Assembly (NCBI GenBank): GCA_042408665.1
Contig: JBHOQW010000237.1
Coordinates: 1-13,408, forward strand
From: CAUJGQ01 sp042408665
GTDB taxonomy: Bacteria > Chloroflexota > Dehalococcoidia > CAUJGQ01
Reading direction: 5' to 3'
Length of the DNA: 13,408 bases
Below, piece by piece: positions 5,425-13,408 of the stretch; the stretch's first letter is position 1; the number at the start of each line of letters is the position of its first letter. Below the pieces are notes generated by a model that searched no databases, was not told the origin of the DNA, and saw only the letters and a list, made by a program, of their open reading frames with translations. Position numbers and translations under genes: made by a program.

Positions 5425-6771
5425 GTGGTGCGTGCCGTCCGCCGTCTCCTCCCCCTGGTGCTGCTGTCGTTCGTGCTGCTCGCGGTCGCCCTGGTCACCT
5501 CGCCGGCCGGGGCGCAACGCGCCGCGGGCCTCACCACCGTGCGCGAGGGCTATGAGCGGCTGCTCGCCCTGTATGTGGACCCGCTGCCGCCGGACGGGTT
5601 GTTGCGGGAGGCGTGGAACGGCGCCGCCGGTGCGGCGCTCGCCGCCGGTGTCAGCACCCTGCCGGCGTTGCCGCCCCTACCGCCGAGCGCGGACGGGGCG
5701 TGGGCGGCCTTCGCGTCCGCCTACCTCCAGTTGGAGCGGCTCAGTGCCGGCCGGATCGCGCCGTCCGCGCTGGCCTACGCCGCCTTGGATGCAATGGCCG
5801 CCGCGCGCGAGGAGTGTCACACCTATTTCATGCCGCCGGACCGCTACGCCCAGTTCCGCGCCGCGCTCGAGGGCCGGGCAGAGTATGTGGGCATCGGGGT
5901 GAGCCTGTCCGGGCCGCCGTTCGTCATCGCCTATGTCTTCCCAGACAGCCCGGCCGAGCGGGCCGGCCTGCAACCGGGTGACGAGATCGTGGCCGTGGAC
6001 GGCATCCCCACGGCGGAGCACACGCTGGCCTCGCTCCGTGCCCGGATCACCGGCGCCGAGGGCACGGTGGTCCGCCTCACCATCCGCCGACCGGGAGCGG
6101 ATGACCCGTTTGACGTGGAGCTGGTACGGGCCGTGGTGCGCATCCCGCTCCTCACCACGGCGCTCCGCCCCGACGGCGTGGCTGTGCTGCGTCTCACCAC
6201 CTTCGCCACCGACGGCGCCAGTGAGCGCGAGCTGCGCGCGGCCCTGCAGGACCTGGAGGCGCAGGGGGCGCGGGCCTGGGTGCTGGACCTGCGCGGCAAC
6301 GGCGGCGGCGCCGTGCGCAGCGTGCTGAACGTGCTCGGCATCTTCCTCCCCGATGGGGTTCCGGTGATCACCCAGGTGGACCGGCGCGGAACCGTGCGCA
6401 CCCTGACCACGGTCGGCCCACCGTTGGCGGCGCAGCGGCCGCTGGCCGTGCTCGTCGGCCCCGGCACCGCCTCGGGCGGCGAGATCGCGGCGGCGGTCCT
6501 GCAGGATACCGGTCGGGCGCGCCTGTTCGGGCAGCACACGGCGGCGTGCGCCAACGTGGGCACGATCGTGGAGCTGTCTGACGGCTCCGGCATGAGCATT
6601 ACCAGCGCTCGCCTGCTGGCCGGCCCGGCCCAGCGCCGGCTGGATGGCCTGGGCGTCGTCCCGGATGTGGAGATAGCCGCCGGCACCGGCGACCCTGTCC
6701 TGCAGGCGGCGGTGGACTGGCTCGCCCAGCGCACCGCGGGTGCAGGCGAGCCCACGCCGGCTGGTGACTGA
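5425..6771 (+). CDS. Secreted PDZ-containing S41 family peptidase (CtpA/tail-specific protease-like)
   Basis: A 448-residue exported protease-like protein. A signal peptide covers residues 1-30 (basic RAVRR, then a leucine-rich core, cleavage expected after PAGA). An N-terminal helical region includes CHTYFMPP (131-138), the counterpart of the family's DPHS.Y motif. A PDZ domain spans about 153-235, with VGIGVSL and SPAERAGLQPGDEIVAVDG. The TSPc catalytic domain follows with LDLRGNGGG (288-295) and GTASGGEIAAAVLQD, where Ser350 aligns with the CtpA/Prc nucleophile. The general-base lysine of the TFGKG motif is replaced: the region reads HTAACANVG and Cys375 occupies that position. Activity may use another dyad or be lost. 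The start is GTG 5425 (or 5428), with GGAG at 5414-5417 and the signal peptide directly after. The gene converges on the histidine kinase, with three bases between the stops. Confidence 0.9.
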   Translation: MVRAVRRLLPLVLLSFVLLAVALVTSPAGAQRAAGLTTVREGYERLLALYVDPLPPDGLLREAWNGAAGAALAAGVSTLPALPPLPPSADGAWAAFASAYLQLERLSAGRIAPSALAYAALDAMAAAREECHTYFMPPDRYAQFRAALEGRAEYVGIGVSLSGPPFVIAYVFPDSPAERAGLQPGDEIVAVDGIPTAEHTLASLRARITGAEGTVVRLTIRRPGADDPFDVELVRAVVRIPLLTTALRPDGVAVLRLTTFATDGASERELRAALQDLEAQGARAWVLDLRGNGGGAVRSVLNVLGIFLPDGVPVITQVDRRGTVRTLTTVGPPLAAQRPLAVLVGPGTASGGEIAAAVLQDTGRARLFGQHTAACANVGTIVELSDGSGMSITSARLLAGPAQRRLDGLGVVPDVEIAAGTGDPVLQAAVDWLAQRTAGAGEPTPAGD

Positions 6772-6772
6772 C

Positions 6773-6861
6773 CTTCACCCCGGCCTTCGGCCACCCGCCC
6801 TTACCCGCCTCGCTCCGCTCGGCTCCCTCTCCCGCACACGGGCGAGGGGGCGGGGGTGAGG
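6773..6861. repeat. GC-rich imperfect inverted-repeat element at the convergent gene ends
   Basis: The outer arms CTTCACCCCGGC (6773-6784) and GCGGGGGTGAGG (6850-6861) pair at 10 of 12 positions. Inside, GGCC-TTC-GGCC (6782-6792) forms a small hairpin, and CCCTCTCCCG (6825-6834) pairs with CGGGCGAGGG (6839-6848) with one mismatch. This CCTCACCCC...CCCTCTCCC...GGGGTGAGG pattern resembles dispersed intergenic repeats I know from many GC-rich genomes. It lies between converging genes and within the last codons of the kinase frame, so it may act as a bidirectional terminator as well as a repeat. Confidence 0.6.
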
Positions 6862-8148
6862 GCTGGACGGGGGGCGCGGCGGCAGGCGGACGCTGAAGGT
6901 GCTGCCGCGCCCCGGCGCGCTCGTCACCTCGATGCGGCCGCCGTGCGCTTCCGCGATCCAGCGGGCGATGGCTAGCCCCAGGCCGCTGCCGCCCTGGTCC
7001 GAGGAGCGGGCCGGGTCGGCCCGGTAGAAGCGCTCGAAGATGTGCGGCAGGTGCTCCGGCGCGATGCCGGGGCCGGTGTCGCTTACGCTCAGGATGGCGC
7101 CATGGCCGCCCGTCAGGCGCAGCGTCACCGCGCCGGTCTGGGTGTAGCGCACCGCGTTGTCGAGCAGGATCACGCCGAGCTGGCGCAGGCGGTCGGCGTC
7201 GCCGCGCACGTGCACCCCGGGCGTGATCTCGGCGCGCAGCGTCAGCCCTTTGGCGGTGGCCAGGGGCTCGAACTCGCGCGCCAGAGCGGCGGCCACGGCG
7301 GACAGATCCACGTCGGCCAGGGCAAGCTGGAGGCGGCCCTCATCGGCGCGGGCGAGGGTGAGCAGGTCCGCCACCAGGCGGCCCAGCCGATCGCTCTCGG
7401 CGATGATGTCCTGCACCACATCGCCGTACTCACCGATGGGGCGGTCCGGGTGACGGGCCAGGAGCTCGGCGTTGCCGCGGATCAGGGTGAGGGGAGTGCG
7501 CAGCTCGTGCGAGGCGTCGGCGGTGAAGCGGCGCTGGCGCTCCATGGCCACGGCAATGGGGCGCAGCGTGCGCCCGGCCAGCCAGAAGCCCGCGCCTGCG
7601 GACAGCACCAGACCGCCGGCGCCGAGGCCGAGCACCGCCAACAGCACGCGCGCCAGGGCCGTCTCCACGAAATAGCGCGAGCGTGCCGTCTGCACCACGG
7701 CGACCGGCTGGCCGCCCCTGAGCACGGGCAGGCTGTACAGCCGTGCCTGTCCGCCCGCGGTGCGCACCGTGGCGAAGCGACCGGCACGCGCGGCCAGGGC
7801 AGCGGCGGCCGCTTCGACGTTCGGCAGGTCGGGGATGGCGCCCGGCGGTGACGGGCGCACCCGACCGTCCTCAACCGGCAAGATGTAGGCCGGCACGCCG
7901 GCCCGCTCCAGCCGGTGCACGTCGTCATCGAGGTGGAGCAGATCGTCGGTGCGGCGACCGCGCCGGTCGTCACCGGTGCGGAGCAGGTCGGTGGCCAGGG
8001 ACTCGGCGCGCAGGCGCAGCTCCAGGTCTCCTGCCCGCCGCGCCTCGCGTGCGTTGAACAGGACGATCCCACCCGCCACCAGGGCCAGCGTGGCGGCCAT
8101 AAGGGCGGCGTAGAGAAGAGCAAGCCGGAGACGGGCAGCGGTAAACAC
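6775..8148 (-). CDS. Two-component sensor histidine kinase
   Basis: A 457-residue membrane kinase. TM1 is at about 8-31, an extracytoplasmic sensor region of about 130 residues follows (32-163), and TM2 is at about 165-191. The linker is short and HAMP-like (RTLRPIAVAMERQRR). The H-box SHELRTPL places the phospho-accepting histidine at H214. The ATP-binding domain shows the N-box (LLDNAVRYT, N331), G1 DTGPG (357-361), F-box FERF (371-374) and G2 GGSGLGL (386-392). The sensor region has no recognisable PAS or Cache motif, so the signal is unknown. The start is a GTG two bases after the response-regulator stop, implying translational coupling; no clear ribosome-binding site is visible. The last ~28 residues (basic, Pro/Arg-rich) are encoded by the inverted-repeat element at 6773-6861 and are probably not functional. 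Confidence 0.95.
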   Translation of the reverse strand: MFTAARLRLALLYAALMAATLALVAGGIVLFNAREARRAGDLELRLRAESLATDLLRTGDDRRGRRTDDLLHLDDDVHRLERAGVPAYILPVEDGRVRPSPPGAIPDLPNVEAAAAALAARAGRFATVRTAGGQARLYSLPVLRGGQPVAVVQTARSRYFVETALARVLLAVLGLGAGGLVLSAGAGFWLAGRTLRPIAVAMERQRRFTADASHELRTPLTLIRGNAELLARHPDRPIGEYGDVVQDIIAESDRLGRLVADLLTLARADEGRLQLALADVDLSAVAAALAREFEPLATAKGLTLRAEITPGVHVRGDADRLRQLGVILLDNAVRYTQTGAVTLRLTGGHGAILSVSDTGPGIAPEHLPHIFERFYRADPARSSDQGGSGLGLAIARWIAEAHGGRIEVTSAPGRGSTFSVRLPPRPPSSPHPRPLARVREREPSGARRVRAGGRRPG

Positions 8149-8150
8149 GG

Positions 8151-8822
8151 TCAGGGCCGTAAGACATATCCGGCGCCCCGGACGGTATGCAGCAGCTTGC
8201 GCTCGAAGCCGCGGTCGATCTTCTCCCGCAGGTAGTGGACGTAGATATCGACCACGTTTGAGGTCACCTCGGCGTCATAGCGCCAGACCGCTTCCAACAG
8301 GCGGGCGCGGCTGAGCACGTGTCCGGGATGGCGCAGGAAGTACTCCAGCAGGGCGTACTCGCGCGGGGTCAGGTCGATGACCTTGCCGGCGCGCGTCACC
8401 TCATGCTTGACGAGGTCCATCACCAGGTCGCCCGCCTCCAGGCGGGTGGGCGCTATCTCCGCCGTGCGGCGACGGGTGAGGGCGCGCAGGCGCGCCAGCA
8501 GCTCCGCGAACGCGAACGGCTTGACCAGGTAATCGTCCGCGCCGGCATCCAGCCCGGCTACCCGGTCCGGCACCGCGTCACGGGCGGTGAGCATGAGGAT
8601 GGGTGTGGCCACCCGGTCCCGGCGCAGATTGCGGCAAACGGTGAGCCCGTCGCGGCCTGGCAGCATCACATCCAGGATGATCACGTCATACACCCCGCTG
8701 CGGGCCAGGTCCTCACCCTCAACCCCATCGTACGCCTCGTCGACGGTGTACCGCTCCTCCTCCAGCACCCGTCGCAACAGGCGCGCCAGCCGGCGCTCAT
8801 CCTCCACCACCAGCACGCGCAT
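8151..8822 (-). CDS. OmpR/PhoB-family response regulator
   Basis: A 223-residue transcription factor with a receiver domain (1-115) and a winged-helix DNA-binding domain (about 126-222). Phosphorylation residues are all present: acidic E7/D8, phospho-acceptor D51 (VIILDVMLPGRDG), T79 (LMLTA) and K101 (VKPF). The effector domain has the typical LTPREYALLEYFLRHPG helix, the recognition-helix region VTSNVVDIYVHYLREK, and the closing wing VRGAGYVLRP. It is upstream of and coupled to the histidine kinase (two-base gap), forming one minus-strand operon. GGGAGA lies just before the ATG. The array of phased GATGAGA repeats at 8861-8924, immediately upstream, is a likely binding region for this protein, controlling itself and the divergent ApbE/ferric-reductase-like operon. 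Confidence 0.97.
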   Translation of the reverse strand: MRVLVVEDERRLARLLRRVLEEERYTVDEAYDGVEGEDLARSGVYDVIILDVMLPGRDGLTVCRNLRRDRVATPILMLTARDAVPDRVAGLDAGADDYLVKPFAFAELLARLRALTRRRTAEIAPTRLEAGDLVMDLVKHEVTRAGKVIDLTPREYALLEYFLRHPGHVLSRARLLEAVWRYDAEVTSNVVDIYVHYLREKIDRGFERKLLHTVRGAGYVLRP

Positions 8823-8860
8823 CGGTCTCTCCCTCTACCTCTCCCAGCGTAGCCCCCTTT

Positions 8861-8924
8861 GATGAGAGCTGGATGAGAGCCGGATAAGCAAAGACTCATG
8901 AACCGTTTAAGCCGTTCTCATCCG
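8861..8924. promoter_or_regulatory. Phased GATGAGA repeat array, probable response-regulator operator
   Basis: Three tandem units follow each other with exact 11-bp spacing: GATGAGAGCTG (8861-8871), GATGAGAGCCG (8872-8882) and the diverged GATAAGCAAAG (8883-8893). An inverted copy, TCTCATCCGG, is at 8916-8925. Direct repeats with one-helical-turn spacing are the usual target form of OmpR-family regulators, which bind head-to-tail as dimers. The array is in the 146-bp gap between the regulator gene and the divergent operon starting at 8969. TATCGT at 8932-8937 could be a -10 for the rightward operon, without a good -35, as expected for an activated promoter. Confidence 0.65.
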
Positions 8925-8968
8925 GGGTGGATATCGTGGGGAACGGAGGCCCAGGGCGGAGGGACAGC

Positions 8969-9247
8969 ATGACACGGTCACAGGCCTTGCTCGCGGCCGG
9001 CGTGATTACCGCCGCGACCGCCGCCTTTGTGGTGGGGGCCGGCGCGCGCTTGGGCGCGTTCGGCTTCGGGAGTGACGGCGCACCGCCCGACTTGCCCGCC
9101 GTTACCGTCACCGACGCCGCGGCGCCGCTTCCACCGGACGCCATCGCGACCGCCACGATCGGCACGCGATGGAAGGGTGAGCAACGGCCGCCCTTCGAGC
9201 GGGGCGGGGAACGACGCCACCGACAGGAGAAGGACGATGACGACTAA
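8969..9247 (+). CDS. Small single-pass membrane protein, first gene of the ApbE/ferric-reductase-like operon
   Basis: A 92-residue protein of no recognised family. An N-terminal hydrophobic segment (about 6-36, alanine- and glycine-rich) is a membrane anchor or uncleaved signal. The remainder is extracytoplasmic in the most natural topology: a Pro/Ala-rich stretch, then PPDAIATATIGTRW (55-68), and a charged tail ending in four aspartates. D57-A-I-A-T-A-T63 matches the flavinylation motif recognised by ApbE (D-[GA]-[IV]-[ST]-G-A-T) at five of seven positions, but lacks the Gly and Ser/Thr, so this is only suggestive. The ATG at 8969 follows GGCGGAGGGA. An upstream GTG (8927) would overlap the promoter region and is rejected. 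The 3' end overlaps the next gene by 11 bp, and the DDDD tail is coded by that gene's start region. Confidence 0.72.
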   Translation: MTRSQALLAAGVITAATAAFVVGAGARLGAFGFGSDGAPPDLPAVTVTDAAAPLPPDAIATATIGTRWKGEQRPPFERGGERRHRQEKDDDD

Positions 9248-9512
9248 CGCGCACCCATACCCCACAGATCGCGCCGCCCGTCGCCGTGCCCTCAAGCGGC
9301 GGGCAACGGCCGCCAGCCTGGGGGCCTTGCTGGCCGTGTTCGGCGCGGTGGCGGCCGGTGACCTGTCCCGGGAGGGCGGCGCAGCGCCGGCGGTCGCGGC
9401 GCCGGTCGTGACGCAGACGGCGCCGACCGCCAGCCAGTCGGTGCGACCGTCCACGCCGGGCGGCGCCTCCGTGGTGCGTCGGCCGGTGCGGGTGCGCACC
9501 CGGCAATCGTGA
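9237..9512 (+). CDS. Small single-pass membrane protein, second gene of the operon
   Basis: A 91-residue protein of unknown function. A basic cytoplasmic N-terminus (RAARRRALKRR, 12-22) is followed by one hydrophobic helix (about 24-41). A low-complexity outer region rich in Ala, Pro, Thr, Ser and Val follows, with a basic end VRRPVRVRTRQS. No FMN_bind domain, cysteine or haem motif is present. It starts at ATG 9237 with AGGAGAAGG just upstream, overlaps the previous gene by 11 bp and ends 17 bp before apbE, so it is clearly translated with the operon. Its position between a two-component-controlled promoter and apbE suggests an accessory or partner protein of the electron-transfer module. 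The Ser/Thr-rich tail could be a modification site, but that is speculation. Confidence 0.72.
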   Translation: MTTNAHPYPTDRAARRRALKRRATAASLGALLAVFGAVAAGDLSREGGAAPAVAAPVVTQTAPTASQSVRPSTPGGASVVRRPVRVRTRQS

Positions 9513-9529
9513 CCCGTGTGAGGCCCAGC

Positions 9530-10504
9530 ATGAACGGCACGTCTACCCCCCTGGTTCAGGCCTTCCACGGCTTCGGCACGGAGGTGTGCGTCCAGCTCTG
9601 GCCGCGGCCCGGCCGCGAGCAGGAAGCGGTACGGGCGCTTCAGCGGGCGGTCGTCCTGTTGCGCCGTGGCGAGCGTCGGTTGAGCCGCTTCGATCCGCGG
9701 AGCGATCTCTCCCGCATCAACCGGCGGGCGGGAGAGCCCGTGCGCGTGGCCCGTCTCACGCGGGCGGTTGTGGCGGAGGCGCTGGCCGCTGCCCACGCCA
9801 CCGGCGGGCTGTTTGACCCCACCGTGCTGCGCGCCGTGCAGGCGGCAGGGTACGACCGCGATTTCGCCCTCTTGGCGAAGGGCGGCGCGGTAACGGCGGA
9901 TGCGCCGGACGTTCCGCGCGCTCGCTTCCGCGCCGTCGAGATCGATCAGGCAGCCGGCACGGTGCGTGTGCCGGCCGGCGCGGGGCTGGACCTCGGTGGC
10001 ATCGCCAAAGGCTGGCTGGCCGATGCCGCGGTACGCCGCCTGCGCCGCTACGGCGCCGCCCTGGCGGACCTGGGCGGTGATATCGCCGTGGCGGGCGAAC
10101 CTCCCGGCGGACAGGCATGGGAGGTAGAGGTAGCCGACCCGTGGGGGAGAGCACAACCGCTGGGAGTGCTGCGCCTGCGTCCCGGTATGGCTGGGGTGGC
10201 CACCTCCGGCGTGCTGCGCCGGCGCTGGCGCACCCCGAACGGGCCGCAGCACCACATCATCGACCCGCGCACCGGACGGCCGGCCTCTGGTGATCTCGTC
10301 CAGGTAACGGTCGTAGCGCCGAGCGCTGCCGCGGCGGAGGTCGCCGCCACGGCCGCGCTGCTCTTAGGCCGCGAGAAGGCGGCGACGGTACTGACGCTCA
10401 GCGGCTGCCTGGCCGGGGTGCTGGTCGATGTCCATGGCACGGTCACGAGCGTCGGGTTCTCAAACCGGGAGAGGTGGGCGACATGGCATCCGACCGAAGC
10501 CTAG
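9530..10504 (+). CDS. apbE: FAD:protein FMN transferase (ApbE family)
   Basis: A 324-residue ApbE-family enzyme. The family transfers FMN from FAD to a Ser/Thr of extracytoplasmic electron-transfer proteins, using magnesium. Motifs in order are HGFGTEV (13-19), GLFDPTVLRAVQAAGY (93-108), LDLGGIAKGWLAD (153-165), LADLGGDIAVAGE (178-190), ATSGVLRRRW (224-233), HHIIDPRTGRPA (241-252) and VVAPSAAAAEVAATA (261-275). In the last motif glutamate (E270) stands where the metal-binding aspartate is usual. No signal peptide or lipobox is visible, unlike Gram-negative ApbE, so location is unclear. The start was set at ATG 9530 (GTGAGG seven bases upstream); GTG 9509, overlapping the preceding stop, would add seven residues. 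It overlaps the ferric-reductase-like gene by 22 bp. No classical FMN-binding acceptor is encoded in the window. Confidence 0.93.
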   Translation: MNGTSTPLVQAFHGFGTEVCVQLWPRPGREQEAVRALQRAVVLLRRGERRLSRFDPRSDLSRINRRAGEPVRVARLTRAVVAEALAAAHATGGLFDPTVLRAVQAAGYDRDFALLAKGGAVTADAPDVPRARFRAVEIDQAAGTVRVPAGAGLDLGGIAKGWLADAAVRRLRRYGAALADLGGDIAVAGEPPGGQAWEVEVADPWGRAQPLGVLRLRPGMAGVATSGVLRRRWRTPNGPQHHIIDPRTGRPASGDLVQVTVVAPSAAAAEVAATAALLLGREKAATVLTLSGCLAGVLVDVHGTVTSVGFSNRERWATWHPTEA

Positions 10505-11166
10505 ACCGCCCCGGCCTTGCCGGGGGCTGGGGTGCCCTCTGGTATCTGGTGGCGCTCACTGGTACGGCGGTGCTGTCATTTGTCCTCGGGCGGGCCCTGG
10601 GCGCGGAGGGGGTGGCGACGCTGGCCGGCAAGCTCCCCTGGTACACCAGCCGGGCGGCCGGCATCACCGCCTACCTGCTCCTGAGCGCCACGACCGTGCT
10701 CGGCCTGCTCATCTCCACCCGCCTGCTCGACCGGTGGCTGAGCCGGGCGGAGGTGTACGCCCTGCACGAGCACTGCTCCTGGCTGGCGCTGGGCTTTACC
10801 GCGCTGCACGCCGGCGCGCTGCTTGTGGACCGCACCGAGCCGTTCTCCTTGCTCCAGGTGCTGGTGCCGTTCACGGCGTCGTATCGTCCGCTGGCCACCG
10901 GGTTGGGTGTGCTGGCCCTGTACCTGACGGCGCTGATCACCGCCAGCTTCTACGTGCGCGCTCACATTGGCCAGCGGATGTGGCGCCGTCTGCACGCCGC
11001 GACGTTCGGCCTGTACGTGCTGGCGACGGTACACGGCCTTTTGGCCGGCAGCAGCTCGGACATGGCCTGGATGCAGTGGCTGTACCTGGCAAGCGGCGCG
11101 ACGGCGTTGTTCCTCACCCTCGTCCGCCTTCTGCTGCCGGCACGGGCCGGAGCACGGCGCCCTTGA
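10483..11166 (+). CDS. Ferric-reductase-like six-TM haem membrane protein
   Basis: A 227-residue protein with six predicted membrane helices (about 17-38, 60-78, 94-115, 135-158, 170-187, 198-218), matching the ferric-reductase-like transmembrane domain (YedZ/MsrQ/NOX-type core). Likely haem-ligand histidines are H95 or H97 with H109 in one helix, and H171 with H184, spaced 13 apart. It lacks the cytoplasmic FAD/NAD(P)-binding domains of complete ferric reductases, so it must receive electrons from another partner. Given the overlapping apbE gene and the two small membrane proteins, a flavin-haem electron relay across the membrane is the best inference; iron reduction itself is not shown. GGGAGAGG ends eight bases before the ATG at 10483, which is inside the end of apbE. 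The GTG at 10474 overlaps that site and is less likely. Confidence 0.88.
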   Translation: MASDRSLDRPGLAGGWGALWYLVALTGTAVLSFVLGRALGAEGVATLAGKLPWYTSRAAGITAYLLLSATTVLGLLISTRLLDRWLSRAEVYALHEHCSWLALGFTALHAGALLVDRTEPFSLLQVLVPFTASYRPLATGLGVLALYLTALITASFYVRAHIGQRMWRRLHAATFGLYVLATVHGLLAGSSSDMAWMQWLYLASGATALFLTLVRLLLPARAGARRP

Positions 11167-11224
11167 CCCCCGCATGCCCGTCCCGGACGATCCGCATGGT
11201 CGCGACCGTACAGGAGGCTGGCGG

Positions 11225-13408
<2,184 letters not shown>

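Noticed and set aside
7042..7851. Plus-strand open frame within the histidine kinase
   Set aside because: Antisense shadow of a kinase with all catalytic boxes intact.
8978..10255. Minus-strand open frame of 425 codons opposite the ApbE operon
   Set aside because: The sense strand has four well-spaced genes with ribosome-binding sites and ApbE motifs; the antisense product is Arg/His-rich low-complexity sequence.

Overview
The window is GC-rich bacterial chromosome with tightly packed genes, Shine-Dalgarno-type starts (mostly GGAG/GAGG) and some GTG starts. No ribosomal or phylogenetic marker gene is present. My best guess is a Chloroflexota lineage of the Thermomicrobia/Sphaerobacter kind, because of the mix of thiolase-like/DUF35 pairs, form II CoxL-like enzymes and short CxxC proteins. 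An actinobacterium is not excluded, and this is inference only.

Layout. (1) 39-1591: a minus-strand single-pass membrane protein with a PH-like front half, divergent from a TVP38/DedA-type (VTT domain) membrane protein whose start is uncertain. (2) 1702-3885: a small pyridoxamine-phosphate-oxidase-like flavin protein, then a two-gene unit made of a thiolase-fold protein that lacks the catalytic cysteines and a DUF35 zinc-ribbon/OB protein, closed by a strong compound hairpin at 3890-3950. (3) 3951-5278: an AT-rich island holding an unusual symmetric element (two identical 10-bp direct repeats around nested inverted repeats), a 56-aa cysteine-rich protein, a two-TM PH-like protein and a 69-aa orphan ORF. 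(4) 5425-6771: a secreted PDZ-S41 peptidase whose general-base lysine position is occupied by cysteine. It converges on a two-component system read from the minus strand (response regulator 8151-8822, histidine kinase 6775-8148). A GC-rich inverted-repeat element covers the kinase 3' end.

(5) 8823-11166: the most interesting block. A response-regulator-like array of 11-bp-phased GATGAGA repeats lies between the regulator gene and a divergent, translationally coupled four-gene operon. That operon encodes two short single-pass proteins, an ApbE-type FAD:protein FMN transferase and a six-TM ferric-reductase-like haem protein without a flavin/NAD domain. It looks like a flavin-based transmembrane electron-transfer module under the control of the adjacent two-component system. 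The usual FMN-binding acceptor protein is absent; the two small proteins sit in its place and one carries a degenerate flavinylation-like motif. (6) 11225-13408: a form II (AYRGAGR) molybdenum hydroxylase large subunit, cut by the window edge just before its expected C-terminal catalytic glutamate. The other subunits are not in view.
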